From: Nitrospinota bacterium
GTDB taxonomy: Bacteria > Nitrospinota_A > UBA7883 > JACRGQ01
Direction: 5' to 3'
Length of the DNA stretch: 56,935 nt
NCBI GenBank assembly: GCA_016217735.1
Contig: JACRGQ010000046.1
Coordinates: 1-56,935, forward strand
Under the pieces are notes generated by a model that saw nothing but the letters and a program-made list of their open reading frames with translations, ran no database searches and was not told where the DNA came from. Below, piece after piece: positions 38,536 to 47,154 of this stretch (positions are counted from its first letter, which is position 1; every line of letters starts with the position of its first letter). The position numbers were made by a program, and so were the translations under genes.

Positions 38536-39000
38536 ATGGACGTTGTGATAATGATGGGCAGCAAGTCGGACATGGCGGCGATGGAAAAGGCGGCCGACAT
38601 CCTGAAAGATTTCGGCGTTTCGTTCGAGGTACACGTCACCAGCGCGCACCGCTCGCCGGCGCGCACCGCGCAGATCGTCGACAAGGCGCACAAGGCGGGG
38701 GTGAAGATATTTATCGCCGCGGCCGGCCTCGCCGCGCATTTGGCGGGGGTGGTCGCCAGCCACACGGACAGGCCGGTGATCGGCGTGCCGATGGACGGCG
38801 GCCCGCTGCAGGGGATGGACGCCCTTCTTTCCACCGTGCAGATGCCGGGCGGCGTGCCGGTGGCCGGCATGGCGATAGGAAACAGCGGCGCGAAAAACGC
38901 CGCCTATCTGGCGGTGCGGATATTGGCGCTTTCAAATCCGGAATTGGCCGAAAAAAACCGCCGCTTCATCAAGGAACAGGCCGACGCCGTCGGCCTCTGA
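38536..39000 (+). CDS. purE: N5-carboxyaminoimidazole ribonucleotide mutase
   Basis: A 154-residue PurE that converts N5-CAIR to CAIR in purine synthesis. Conserved parts are MGSKSDMAAMEKAADIL, VTSAHRSPARTA with its catalytic His, AAAGLAAHLAGVVASHT and GMDALLSTVQMPGGVPVAG. The pattern is that of class I PurE, which needs a PurK partner; none is adjacent. AAAGGAGGA precedes the ATG with a normal spacing. A long upstream open frame is not used. Confidence 0.95.
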   Translation: MDVVIMMGSKSDMAAMEKAADILKDFGVSFEVHVTSAHRSPARTAQIVDKAHKAGVKIFIAAAGLAAHLAGVVASHTDRPVIGVPMDGGPLQGMDALLSTVQMPGGVPVAGMAIGNSGAKNAAYLAVRILALSNPELAEKNRRFIKEQADAVGL

Positions 39001-39041
39001 CCGCCGCCCTTGTGGAATGATGCTGTAAATGGGGGGGGAAG

Positions 39042-40292
39042 ATGAAAGAGTACCGCGCTCTGGTTATTTCCATATTTGCCATTTTCGCATTCGGCTCTGT
39101 TTCCTTTGCCGGGAGTCTCGCCGACCTAATAATCCGCAAGCCCCCGAATAAAGAAACCTCAGCCCAAGAAACGGAGAAACCTTCGAAAGCCGCTCCGGAG
39201 CCAGCCACAGCCGCCGAACCGGTTTCGGCCCTTCCCGCGGCCAAGGAGGAGAAATCGAAGAAGGAGGCGGTGGTTCTGATGCCGCTCATCGTCAGCGGCG
39301 TGGAACGGGACATGGTGGGGAACTTCGAGAACGCGCTTATCGAATCGCTTTCCACCACCTATAAGGTGTATTACGGTAAGAAGGTGCAGGATACGGTCGA
39401 AAAGGTATACAAGCAGCGGAGCGCCGAGGCGAAGGCGGGGAAAGAGTGCGACGACACGAAGTGCCTGCAGGACATCGCCATGGAATTCCAGACGGAATTG
39501 ATCGCCGTCTGCAACGTGAAGAAGATGGCGGGCGGTTTCATGCTTTCGCTGAAGATACAGAACGTGATCGAGGACACGGTGGTGTTGTCCAAGAACGTTC
39601 CCTGTCAAAACTGCGATGATTTTGCCGCCATGCGCTCCCTGCAGGGGATAGTTTCGGGGCAGGCCGCCGCGCCGCAGGCGCAAGCGGCGGCGCCCGCCCC
39701 AGCGAAAGCCGCGCCGTCCGCGCCTGAGGGAATGGTATTTGTAAAACATGGGGACGGCGGTTTTTTTATGGACAAGACGGAGGTAACGCAGGAGGCGTAC
39801 CAGCGGGTTATTGGAAGCAATCCATCGAAGTTCCAAGGTTGTCCCACATGCCCGGTGGAGCAGGTGACTTGGGACGAAGCGGCAGCCTATTGCACGAAGG
39901 TGGGGAAGCGTCTGCCGACGGAGCAGGAGTGGGAGTATGCGGCAACCAGCGGCGGGAAGGGCGAAATCTATGCCGGGACGAGCAATGAGGGCGAACTGGG
40001 TGACTATGCCTGGTATAAAGATAATTCCGGCGGTGGGGGGATGAGCTTATTTTCTTCTGGTAAAACACACCCTGTGGGCAAGAAAAAGCCTAACGGCCTG
40101 GGCTTGTACGATATGAGCGGTAACGTGTCTGAATGGACGGACAGTTGGTATAACGATAAAAAAGAGGAACGGGTTTGTCGCGGCGGTTCGTGGGGCAATA
40201 GTGCGGGTCCTCTGCGCGCGGCCTACCGGAACTACGGCGGTCCCGATGATAGTTTCTCCCATTTCGGCTTTCGTTGTTCCCAGTCCCCTTGA
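39042..40292 (+). CDS. Exported FGE-like (formylglycine-generating enzyme family) protein
   Basis: A 416-residue protein with a signal peptide (cleavage near SFA-GS, residue 24). Residues 65-195 form a domain that resembles the secreted TolB/CsgG-like sensor type (VVLMPLIVSGVERDM, then CDDTKCLQDIAMEFQTE). An Ala/Pro-rich linker leads to an FGE-sulfatase domain (about 230-416: EVTQEAYQRVIG, RLPTEQEWEYAATSG, GLGLYDMSGNVSEWT, RGGSWGN, FGFRCSQSP). The catalytic Cys pair of true formylglycine enzymes is not clearly present, so it may be a binding or structural member. Confidence 0.85.
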   Translation: MKEYRALVISIFAIFAFGSVSFAGSLADLIIRKPPNKETSAQETEKPSKAAPEPATAAEPVSALPAAKEEKSKKEAVVLMPLIVSGVERDMVGNFENALIESLSTTYKVYYGKKVQDTVEKVYKQRSAEAKAGKECDDTKCLQDIAMEFQTELIAVCNVKKMAGGFMLSLKIQNVIEDTVVLSKNVPCQNCDDFAAMRSLQGIVSGQAAAPQAQAAAPAPAKAAPSAPEGMVFVKHGDGGFFMDKTEVTQEAYQRVIGSNPSKFQGCPTCPVEQVTWDEAAAYCTKVGKRLPTEQEWEYAATSGGKGEIYAGTSNEGELGDYAWYKDNSGGGGMSLFSSGKTHPVGKKKPNGLGLYDMSGNVSEWTDSWYNDKKEERVCRGGSWGNSAGPLRAAYRNYGGPDDSFSHFGFRCSQSP

Positions 40293-40300
40293 AGGGGACT
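40282..40300 (+). terminator. Hairpin spanning the FGE-like gene stop
   Basis: Arms AGTCCCC (40282-40288) and GGGGACT (40294-40300) flank TTGAA and overlap the TGA stop at 40290-40292. A short run TTTAC follows. It could end transcription of the FGE-like gene before the convergent toxin gene, though the T-run is weak. Confidence 0.5.
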
Positions 40301-40325
40301 TTACACTTCACCTCGTTTTGGAACT

Positions 40326-40745
40326 TCAACCAAACTTTTTCACGCCGGCTTTCTTTGCGGCTTTCAGCAAATCTTCGTCCAGGGCGGCCAGCGGCAAGCC
40401 CAGCCGCAAGGCCACTTCCAGGTAGGAGGCATCGTAAGAGGATAGTTTGTATCGCCGCGCCAGTTGAAGGGTATCGGCCAGCGCGCGCGGAAATGTGGCC
40501 GCGTCCACCTCGATACCCACGCCTTCCAGCATCTCAAGAAAAGCGCCGCTTCGCGCTTCAGTCACCAGGCCTTTTGCTTCCGCCCCGGCAATGACGTTTG
40601 CCACCTCAAGTCCCCAGGTTACGGGCACGATGGCGTTGCCGTTTTTCATCGCATCAAGCACTTTGCCGGCATACGCAAGTTCGTGCGGTTTGCCGTCGCC
40701 AAAAAACCAACGCATCGTCACCGAATTATCCAGGACGAAACTCAT
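40326..40745 (-). CDS. vapC: VapC-like PIN-domain toxin
   Basis: A 139-residue PIN nuclease. The expected acidic residues are Asp in FVLDNSVTMRW, Glu in WGLEVANV, Asp in SSYDASYLEVA and Asp in ALDEDLLKAA. The pattern fits the DNS-type VapC subgroup. It overlaps the upstream antitoxin gene by 4 bp, in toxin-second order. It is convergent with the FGE-like gene. Confidence 0.88.
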   Translation of the reverse strand: MSFVLDNSVTMRWFFGDGKPHELAYAGKVLDAMKNGNAIVPVTWGLEVANVIAGAEAKGLVTEARSGAFLEMLEGVGIEVDAATFPRALADTLQLARRYKLSSYDASYLEVALRLGLPLAALDEDLLKAAKKAGVKKFG

Positions 40746-40984
40746 GCGCGGCCATCTTCAGCGAGAGCCTTGATATTTACTCCCCGCACCGGGTCAGCCA
40801 GCATGAACGCCTTGAGTTTCTTTACCGCCGCAACCTTGTCCTTCGCCTTCGCGCCCAAACTGGGAATCAGGTCCGCGACAGCTTCCCCCCGGTTGGTGAT
40901 GGTAAACCGCTGTCCGGTTTTTACCAGCCTGAGCAGTTCAGGAAGCTTGGTTTTAGCTTCATATGACCCGATTTCCCTCTTCAT
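40742..40984 (-). CDS. Phd/YefM-type antitoxin
   Basis: An 80-residue protein whose first half is the Phd/YefM DNA-binding fold (IGSYEAKTKLPELLRLVKTG, then ITNRGEAVADLIPS) and whose second half is a charged toxin-binding tail. It precedes and overlaps the PIN-domain toxin, so the two form a second VapC-type pair in this window. An in-frame ATG at 40999 is possible; a GGGGG site sits before 40984. Confidence 0.88.
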   Translation of the reverse strand: MKREIGSYEAKTKLPELLRLVKTGQRFTITNRGEAVADLIPSLGAKAKDKVAAVKKLKAFMLADPVRGVNIKALAEDGRA

Positions 40985-41094
40985 AATATTCCCCCGCAAT
41001 GCATTTTGTGGCTTTAGACCAGTATATAGACCAGCCTTCTTAAAATCAATGGAATTTCGCGGGCCTATTTCATCAAGCCGGTTGTGTTGCCATG

Positions 41095-41119
41095 CCCGCC
41101 GTATCGTGAATAAAGCGGG
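41095..41119. repeat. Solo end of the MITE-like element
   Basis: CCCGC and GCGGG enclose a loop with CGTGAATAAA. The same hairpin occurs at 10632-10655 inside the element downstream of uppP. Here it lies at the stop of the DUF4105 gene (read on the minus strand), so it may serve as its 3' end. No second end is visible nearby. Confidence 0.5.
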
Positions 41120-43006
41120 TCAGAAATAGACGTCAAGCGCGAGCAGCGCTTCGTTGCGGTCCACGCCATACACCTTCGCGTAGTTCAAAAACAGTTTCAG
41201 GGCGGCGTTGCCGCCAAGCGTGAGCCGCTGTTCCAGCGCCGCTTCGTATGCCTTGTGCTTGTCTCCCACCCAGAAATCGAGCGCCCTGCCGCGCAGATGG
41301 ATTTTATAGCGGGCGGTCACCGGCCACAAAACGCCAACTCCCCCGCCCATTCCCAGCGTGTAGCGGTCCTCATAGCCCTCGCCGTAGCGTATCTCGGTTT
41401 CCACCATCGCGTACGACAATGCATTTCCCCATTGCGCCGCCAAACCGCCGCCGGGGTTGAGCCGGAAGGTCATTCCCTCGCTCCCGTCCGCGAATGTTCC
41501 TTGCGCGAGGCCGAAATTAACCTTCCACGATGTGGGGCGGAAAAAGCGGTTAAAGGGGGAGAGCGAAGTGATGTTCACAAAATCCATCGTTTCCAGCCGG
41601 AGGCGTTCTTCCCGTCCGCCGTCGTAGGCGCGCAGGGTGGCGCCGAGAAAATCGATGTGCGCCCCCGGCAGGTAGCCTTCATCGGGGTCGAGCAGGTCGT
41701 GGTTGGCGGGACGCCAGCGGAATTCGGCGAACCGCGCGCCGCCGCGCGCGCCAAAGCCGATGCCGAGGCGCGCCGATTCGTGCCCTTCGTCGGGCGGCGG
41801 CGGCGCGGCCGCCGTGTTGTCCGCCGCCGGCCCCAGCGTGGTGCGGACGCGCAGCGTATCGATGAAGCGTTTGGTGAATTCGTCTTCGGTTATCTCGCGT
41901 TTCGCCGCCATGTAGTTGGCGAGGTCGGCGGCGGTATCGGCGATGCCGGCCAATGTTTCCTTCGGCAGCGGTTTCCGCAATCCCTCTTCCGGGGAAATTT
42001 TCCCTTCCGCGATATCTTTGACCAGCCGCACGTCATCGCCGGTGAACGCGGCTTCGGTGCGCAAAATTTTTGTCGCCAGCGATGGACGGTAAACGAGGCT
42101 GGTTACCATCCCCTCGCGCCGCGCCCAACGGACGGTATCGATGGGCAGCGCCGAAACGGGGAAGCGGTCCGTGAGGTGCGCCGCGGGGCGGGCGCTTTCC
42201 AGCAAAAAGAGAAGCACATAGGAGCAGTTCTCGTCGAAGAAGTAATAGTCGGCGTACCGGTCGCGCAGTTCCCACGCGTGCCGCAGCATGCGGAGCACTT
42301 CCGGCCGGGTAAGGTTCAGGTTGTATTCCCAGATGTCGCGCTGGCCGATGTCGTTGTACTCGCGGATTTTTTCATAGTACGGGAGGATGGTGTAGCGGCC
42401 GGGGTAGAAACCGAACAGTCCCTTGGCGGCGTAGAGGAAGCCGTTGGTATCCACCTCGGTGGCGGCGTACGTGATGGCATAGCTGACGAGGCGGCTCTCG
42501 CGGCGGCCGTCCACCCGTATCAGCGTGTGGCCGAACATGGAGGCGGGTCCGTTTATGTGCGCGGCGGGAAACACGAGAACCGCCGATTGCGGATCGGCCT
42601 CCTTCACAAATTCGTCAAACGCCGCGCACGCGCCGCCGGGGAGCCTCGTTTCGTCTATCGCCAGACGCTCTTTCAGCCACTCGTAGCGGGCGATGTATTC
42701 GCAGCGGAGCGGGTCGGTTCCCGCCGGCGCGGGGAAGAAAAACATGGCGATGTCCGCTTCCATCTCGGCCCGCGGATTGGCCTTGCCTTGGGGGGAGAGA
42801 AAGAAGTTGGGGTCGTCCACCAGGCTTTTCCGCCCGCCGCCGCGCGGCTGGTAGTGGAGCAGGATGTCCCAATAGCGTTCATTGTGCAGGTTGAGGGCGC
42901 GCGCCTTCTGGAGCAGCTCTTCGCGGTAGGCGTCGTCGGCGGAGGCGTGAAGGGGAACGGCGAGCAGCGCGCACAAAATAAAAAAGGGGAAGGAAATTTT
43001 ATTCAT
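41120..43006 (-). CDS. DUF4105 outer-envelope protein
   Basis: A 628-residue exported protein with a signal peptide (FFILCALLAVPLHASA, cleavage near residue 23). Residues about 90-330 form the DUF4105 (Lnb N-terminal periplasmic) region, with HINGPASMFGHTLIRV, YPGRYTILPYYEK, DIWEYNLNL and the FFDENCSYVLLFLLE segment; the conserved His, Cys and Asn suggest a papain-like or peptidase-like site. The C-terminal 200 residues are beta-rich. DUF4105 genes are often next to DUF3015, as here, 27 bp after it. The start codon lies inside a terminator hairpin. The function is unknown. Confidence 0.87.
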   Translation of the reverse strand: MNKISFPFFILCALLAVPLHASADDAYREELLQKARALNLHNERYWDILLHYQPRGGGRKSLVDDPNFFLSPQGKANPRAEMEADIAMFFFPAPAGTDPLRCEYIARYEWLKERLAIDETRLPGGACAAFDEFVKEADPQSAVLVFPAAHINGPASMFGHTLIRVDGRRESRLVSYAITYAATEVDTNGFLYAAKGLFGFYPGRYTILPYYEKIREYNDIGQRDIWEYNLNLTRPEVLRMLRHAWELRDRYADYYFFDENCSYVLLFLLESARPAAHLTDRFPVSALPIDTVRWARREGMVTSLVYRPSLATKILRTEAAFTGDDVRLVKDIAEGKISPEEGLRKPLPKETLAGIADTAADLANYMAAKREITEDEFTKRFIDTLRVRTTLGPAADNTAAAPPPPDEGHESARLGIGFGARGGARFAEFRWRPANHDLLDPDEGYLPGAHIDFLGATLRAYDGGREERLRLETMDFVNITSLSPFNRFFRPTSWKVNFGLAQGTFADGSEGMTFRLNPGGGLAAQWGNALSYAMVETEIRYGEGYEDRYTLGMGGGVGVLWPVTARYKIHLRGRALDFWVGDKHKAYEAALEQRLTLGGNAALKLFLNYAKVYGVDRNEALLALDVYF

Positions 43007-43019
43007 TTCCTTCCCCTTT
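42980..43019 (-). terminator. Terminator hairpin overlapping the DUF4105 start
   Basis: On the minus strand, perfect 15-bp arms (43019-43005 and 42997-42983) close a 7-base loop and are followed by six T residues, a textbook intrinsic terminator. The ascending arm contains AAGGGGAAGGAA, the only ribosome-binding site of the DUF4105 gene, and the start codon (43006-43004) sits at its end. Ribosome binding and terminator folding therefore exclude each other. This may limit read-through from DUF3015. Confidence 0.8.
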
Positions 43020-43032
43020 CGGCTGAACGGGA

Positions 43033-43506
43033 TCAGCCGTTGATGACGGCGGAGATGCGGTCGACCACTTCGCCGGCCTGCACCTTGTCGGAGGTGTAGA
43101 TGGCGCCGAAGTTGGCCTGCAGTTTCGCGTAGACGGCGGTCTTTTGCGAAGCCGGGACGTTCATCATTTCGACCACGGTGTCGAGGGTTTCACCCTTGCC
43201 CATGGCGATGTCTTTCGCCAGGTTTTCCATGTTGCCGGAGACGAAGCGGTTCAGGTTTTCGTTCTGCGCCACTTTGCCGAACTGGTCGCATTCGGAGGTG
43301 CCGGTGGTGATGCCGAACGTCTGGGTGCCGAAACTGGTGTTGGTGGTGGCCGCCAGCACCTGAATGACAAGGCTTTCACCGGAGTCCTTGAAAATGAGAT
43401 GGCCGAGTCCGCAGCCGGTGTTGCTGCGTTTGTCGGCATACGCGGTGCCGGAGAAGGAAACGAGGGCGATGGAGACGATTGCAAGCGCCAGCAGGGTCTT
43501 TTTCAT
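43033..43506 (-). CDS. DUF3015 periplasmic protein
   Basis: A 157-residue exported protein with a signal peptide (LALAIVSIALVSFSGTAYA, cleavage near residue 24). The mature start NTGCGLGHLIFKDSGESL and the later FGITTGTSECDQF segment with two Cys are typical of DUF3015. The family is often paired with DUF4105, as here. A GGAGGA ribosome-binding site precedes the ATG. It is probably well expressed, while the DUF4105 gene behind it is gated by a terminator. Function unknown. Confidence 0.9.
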   Translation of the reverse strand: MKKTLLALAIVSIALVSFSGTAYADKRSNTGCGLGHLIFKDSGESLVIQVLAATTNTSFGTQTFGITTGTSECDQFGKVAQNENLNRFVSGNMENLAKDIAMGKGETLDTVVEMMNVPASQKTAVYAKLQANFGAIYTSDKVQAGEVVDRISAVING

Positions 43507-43731
43507 GCGATGTCCTCCTTAAACGGTGGTTATGTACGTTAACGCCAGCTTATTCTATTACACTTCGCGGCAGCTATCACGATGAATTGGGGGGGCCTCA
43601 ATCTTCCTTCGGCGCCGGTTAAAGAGAAACTTGATTTAGGGGTGCCGTTACGGGATAGAATATGAAGTAGCGTAATCAGGAGGAGCGGCTCCGCCCAGGG
43701 CCTTTCGTTTTTTAAGTTAAGGAGTTGGCTT

Positions 43732-44505
43732 TTGCGGGATGTAAAATTCCTCGTGGTGGATGATTCCCCCACATTGCGCATACTGGTGCGCAAAGTCCTT
43801 GAAGCAAAACTCGGCGTCAAACAGATATTCGAGGCGGGCGACGGCGTGGAGGCCCGCAAGGTGCTGGAAGGGCAATCCATCGACATCATCCTTTCCGACT
43901 GGGAGATGCCCAACGTCAGCGGCGACGAGTTCCTGTTCCAGGTGCGCAACTCCCCCCGCTGGAAGGAAATCCCTTTTATCATGATGACCTCGCACGGCGG
44001 GCGCGACTTCATCATGACCGCCATCCAGAACGGCGTCACCCATTACCTGGTGAAGCCGTTCACCGCCGCCGAACTGGAAGACCGGGTCCGCAAGTCGTGG
44101 AACGGCGCGGCGAAGCGGCAGGCCGACCGGTTCTCCGCGTTGCCGACGCACCAGATGATGGTGAAAGTGGGGGGCAAGGCGTTTTCGGCGCAGGTGATAA
44201 ACATCAGCCGCCTCGGCGCGCTGGTGAAAATGGAGTACACCGACAGCATCAAGCTTTTTGGCGAATACCAGCTCTCGCTGGAATTCGACAGCGGGCCGGG
44301 CAAGCAGCCGTGGGCGATCAACCCGCTGTTCGGCACCGCCGTGCGGATGGAGGCCGACAGCGCGAGCATGGCCATCACCGACAAGATGTGCCAGGTGGCG
44401 CTCAACTTCGGCGCGAATACCATCGACCGGAAAGTGGAAGAAAAGCTCAACGAGCTGATACGGTGGCTGGCATCGTTCGAGCCGGAGTCGATCACCGACA
44501 AGTAG
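43732..44505 (+). CDS. CheY-like receiver fused to PilZ domain
   Basis: A 257-residue response regulator. The receiver (residues 1-120) has the acidic pocket D10-D11, the phospho-acceptor D56 in LSDWEMP, T/S in MTSH and the conserved Lys in LVKPF. A PilZ domain follows, with the c-di-GMP motifs RQADR (129-133) and NISRLG (157-162). The protein should thus join a phosphorylation input to c-di-GMP binding. The start is TTG with AAGGAG at 43719-43724. A paralogue follows 20 bp later. Motility or surface behaviour is a likely output, but no partner kinase is adjacent. Confidence 0.92.
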   Translation: MRDVKFLVVDDSPTLRILVRKVLEAKLGVKQIFEAGDGVEARKVLEGQSIDIILSDWEMPNVSGDEFLFQVRNSPRWKEIPFIMMTSHGGRDFIMTAIQNGVTHYLVKPFTAAELEDRVRKSWNGAAKRQADRFSALPTHQMMVKVGGKAFSAQVINISRLGALVKMEYTDSIKLFGEYQLSLEFDSGPGKQPWAINPLFGTAVRMEADSASMAITDKMCQVALNFGANTIDRKVEEKLNELIRWLASFEPESITDK

Positions 44506-44525
44506 GGCGGCGGAAAGGGGCGGGA

Positions 44526-45317
44526 ATGAGGGATCTCAATATTCTCGTGGCGGACAATTCGGCGTGGACGCGTTCGATGATCCGGCGCGTGCTGGAGACC
44601 CGCTTCGGCGCCGTTGCCACGTACGAGGCGGAGGACGGCCGCCGGGCGATGGCCTTGCTGGAAGCGCTCAAAATAGACATGGTCATTACCGCGGTGGAGC
44701 TGGCCCACACCTCGGGCCTCGTGCTGCTCGACTTCATCAAAAACAGCCAAAAGCTGGGCCAGATGCCGGTGATCGTCGTCTCCTCCCATGAGGACGACCG
44801 CACCCGCGTCGACGCCATCCAGCACGGCGCGGTGCGCTATCTCCTCAAGCCGTTCAAGCCCGACGAGCTGGAAATGGCGGTTCGCACCTCGTGGACCGAC
44901 GCGGTGCGCCGCAAGGCGAAACGCTACTCCAGCCTCCCCCCCCACACGCTGACGATGACGCTGGACGGGGAGGAAACGCGGGGAGAGGTTTTGGACATCA
45001 GCGCGGGGGGGCTGGCGGGACGCTTTCCCTACGCGCCGTTGCACACGCTGTACGGCAACTACCGCGTGCATATCGCGTTCGAGGCGGCCGGAAAGACCGG
45101 CGCATTCGATATCGGCCCGGCGGATGCCACGCTGCTGCGCATCGAGGGAGCGGTCGACGAAATAGGGGAGGACGAGCCGCATTGCGTCTGCGCCTTTCAC
45201 TTCGGGCCGAATGCGATGGACGCGGGATCGCGCGGGCGGCTGGATCAACTCGTGGCGCGCCTGGCCGCCGAAATGCCGGAGTTCATCGCCGACGGCGGGG
45301 AACCCGCCGGCGGCTGA
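44526..45317 (+). CDS. Pseudo-receiver fused to PilZ domain
   Basis: A 263-residue paralogue of the previous gene, aligned without gaps over the first 160 residues. In the receiver part D56 is replaced by Ala (VITAVEL in place of ILSDWEM) and the acidic pair is DN, so it should not be phosphorylated; Ser and Lys equivalents (VVSSH, LLKPF) remain. The PilZ part keeps RKAKR (129-133) and DISAGG (157-162), so c-di-GMP binding is probably retained. It may form dimers with the first protein. ATG 44526 has a GGGGCGGGA stretch before it. Confidence 0.92.
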   Translation: MRDLNILVADNSAWTRSMIRRVLETRFGAVATYEAEDGRRAMALLEALKIDMVITAVELAHTSGLVLLDFIKNSQKLGQMPVIVVSSHEDDRTRVDAIQHGAVRYLLKPFKPDELEMAVRTSWTDAVRRKAKRYSSLPPHTLTMTLDGEETRGEVLDISAGGLAGRFPYAPLHTLYGNYRVHIAFEAAGKTGAFDIGPADATLLRIEGAVDEIGEDEPHCVCAFHFGPNAMDAGSRGRLDQLVARLAAEMPEFIADGGEPAGG

Positions 45318-45487
45318 ACGGCGCGGCGTGTTATGCGGCAAATATCGGCCGGAAAACCGGCGCGCCGAAAAATTATCCTTTCAGGTAATTGACATATACG
45401 GGTTGTCGATGAAAAATGTACCTGCCTGCCCGGTTTTGGGGCTGGCGGCGGATTCGGCGGAATAAAAACTTGAAGGGAAAACCAGGA

Positions 45488-47146
45488 ATGAAAAAATTTG
45501 TTCGTCTTTGCGCGGCGGCCATGTCCGCCATTGCGCTTGCCGCTTGCGGCAGCGGCGGCGGCAGCACATCGACATCCACAACAACTACCACCACAACCAC
45601 AACGACTGTCACCAGCGTGACCGGCAACGCCGCCTATGCGCCGACCGACCCGTTTTTCGCCGACCAGTGGCACCTTAAGAACACCGGCCAGACCGGAACC
45701 GCCGGTGGAGCGGGAACCGCCGGGGAAGACCTGAACGTGGAAAAGGTATGGACCTCCTTTAAGGGAACCGGCGTCCGCATCGCCATCGTCGACGACAGGC
45801 TGGATATAGTCCATGAAGACCTTTCACCCAACGCGGTTTTGGCCGACAGTTGGGATTATCTCACCGGCGCGGCTCCCGTCAGCAACCTCATCACCGGAAA
45901 CAGCGCCCACGGCACCTCCTGCGGCGGCCTCGCGGCGGCGGCGGGGGGCAACTCCAAAGGGGGCGTCGGCGTGGCGATGGCCGCCAAGCTGGTCGGCTAC
46001 AACCTGCTGCAAGCCGCCGTCGGCGCGAATGAGGCCGACGCCATGACCCGCGGCGCAACCACCAACAGCGTTTCCAGCAACAGTTGGGGCGCGACGGACG
46101 GCACCGGCACCTTGCAGCCATCAAGCGCCACATGGCAGACGGCCATCAACACCGGCATCACCACCGGCCGGAGCAATAAGGGCATCGTCTACGCTTGGGC
46201 GGGCGGCAACGGCGCGCCCACCGACCGCTCCGACTACGATGGGCAGGCGAACTACGCCGGCGTCATCGCCGTGGCGGCTCTCGACGACAAGGGGCAGAAG
46301 TCCTCCTATTCCGAACCCGGCTCGAACGTTCTGGTGAGCGCATACGGCGGCGAATTTTGCTCCACCCACACCCTCACCACCACCGACATCACCGGCGCGG
46401 CGGGGTCAAACACCGCGGCCACCGCGGGCGTCAGCGACTATACCGACACCAGCTACACCAAGTGCATGAACGGCACATCGGGGGCGACGCCCGAAGTGAG
46501 CGGCGCCGTGGCGCTGATTCTTGAGGCCAACCCCGCCCTCACCTTCCGCGACGTGCGGATAATCCTGGCCACCACCGCCCGCAAGAACGACGCCACCGAC
46601 GCCGGGTGGGGCGTCAACGGCGCGGCCACCCCGCTGCACATCAACGAAAAATACGGCTACGGCGCAGTCGACGCGCAAGCAGCGGTAAACGCCGCGCTCG
46701 GCTGGACCAGCGTGGGGGGAGCCACCACACTCGTATCCAAAGCGGGGAGCAACATCACCGCCGCCGCAATCGCCGACGGCACCGGCACCACCTCCGCCGT
46801 GTACGGCGCCGTCACCACCAGCGCCATTACGCTGGCAAGCAGCGGCATTTCCAAAATAGAGTTCGTCGAAGTAACGGTGGACAGCAATCACCTTCAATTC
46901 GGCGACCTGAAAATCACCCTCACCAGTCCGGCGGGAACCATCAGCACGCTGACCCTGCCGCATGGCTGCACCGCCAACAGCGTCGCCGTCGCTTGCGGCA
47001 ATCTGCTCAACGGCGGATTCCGGTTCGGCGTGGCGCGGCTCGTCAACGAAGCCGCCGACGGCACATGGACGCTTTCGGTCAGCGACGGTTTGGTGGCCGA
47101 CACCGGGAACCTCACCTCCTGGAACATAGCGGTCTACGGACACTGA
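45488..47146 (+). CDS. Lipoprotein subtilase, kexin-like, with P domain and no prodomain
   Basis: A 552-residue S8 peptidase. The lipobox LAAC (C20) is followed by a Gly/Ser stretch and ten Thr (31-40). The catalytic domain starts at once (TDPFFADQWHLKNTGQTG), with D102 (IVDDRLD), H141 (AHGTSCGG), oxyanion N241 (WAGGNG) and S331 (NGTSGATP). A C-terminal P domain (about 440-552, FGDLKITLTSPAGT, WTLSVSD) matches proprotein convertases. The inhibitory prodomain that normally sits before the catalytic domain is absent. A matching prodomain is encoded next. ATG 45488 is chosen for the signal peptide and the AGGA site before it. Confidence 0.93.
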   Translation: MKKFVRLCAAAMSAIALAACGSGGGSTSTSTTTTTTTTTTVTSVTGNAAYAPTDPFFADQWHLKNTGQTGTAGGAGTAGEDLNVEKVWTSFKGTGVRIAIVDDRLDIVHEDLSPNAVLADSWDYLTGAAPVSNLITGNSAHGTSCGGLAAAAGGNSKGGVGVAMAAKLVGYNLLQAAVGANEADAMTRGATTNSVSSNSWGATDGTGTLQPSSATWQTAINTGITTGRSNKGIVYAWAGGNGAPTDRSDYDGQANYAGVIAVAALDDKGQKSSYSEPGSNVLVSAYGGEFCSTHTLTTTDITGAAGSNTAATAGVSDYTDTSYTKCMNGTSGATPEVSGAVALILEANPALTFRDVRIILATTARKNDATDAGWGVNGAATPLHINEKYGYGAVDAQAAVNAALGWTSVGGATTLVSKAGSNITAAAIADGTGTTSAVYGAVTTSAITLASSGISKIEFVEVTVDSNHLQFGDLKITLTSPAGTISTLTLPHGCTANSVAVACGNLLNGGFRFGVARLVNEAADGTWTLSVSDGLVADTGNLTSWNIAVYGH

Positions 47147-47154
47147 GGCGGGGC

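Noticed and set aside
41255-43099. 614-codon open frame opposite the DUF4105 gene
   Set aside because: It is antisense to a gene with a signal peptide and known domain; its translation is Gly/Val/Arg/His-rich, typical of an antisense frame in GC-rich DNA.
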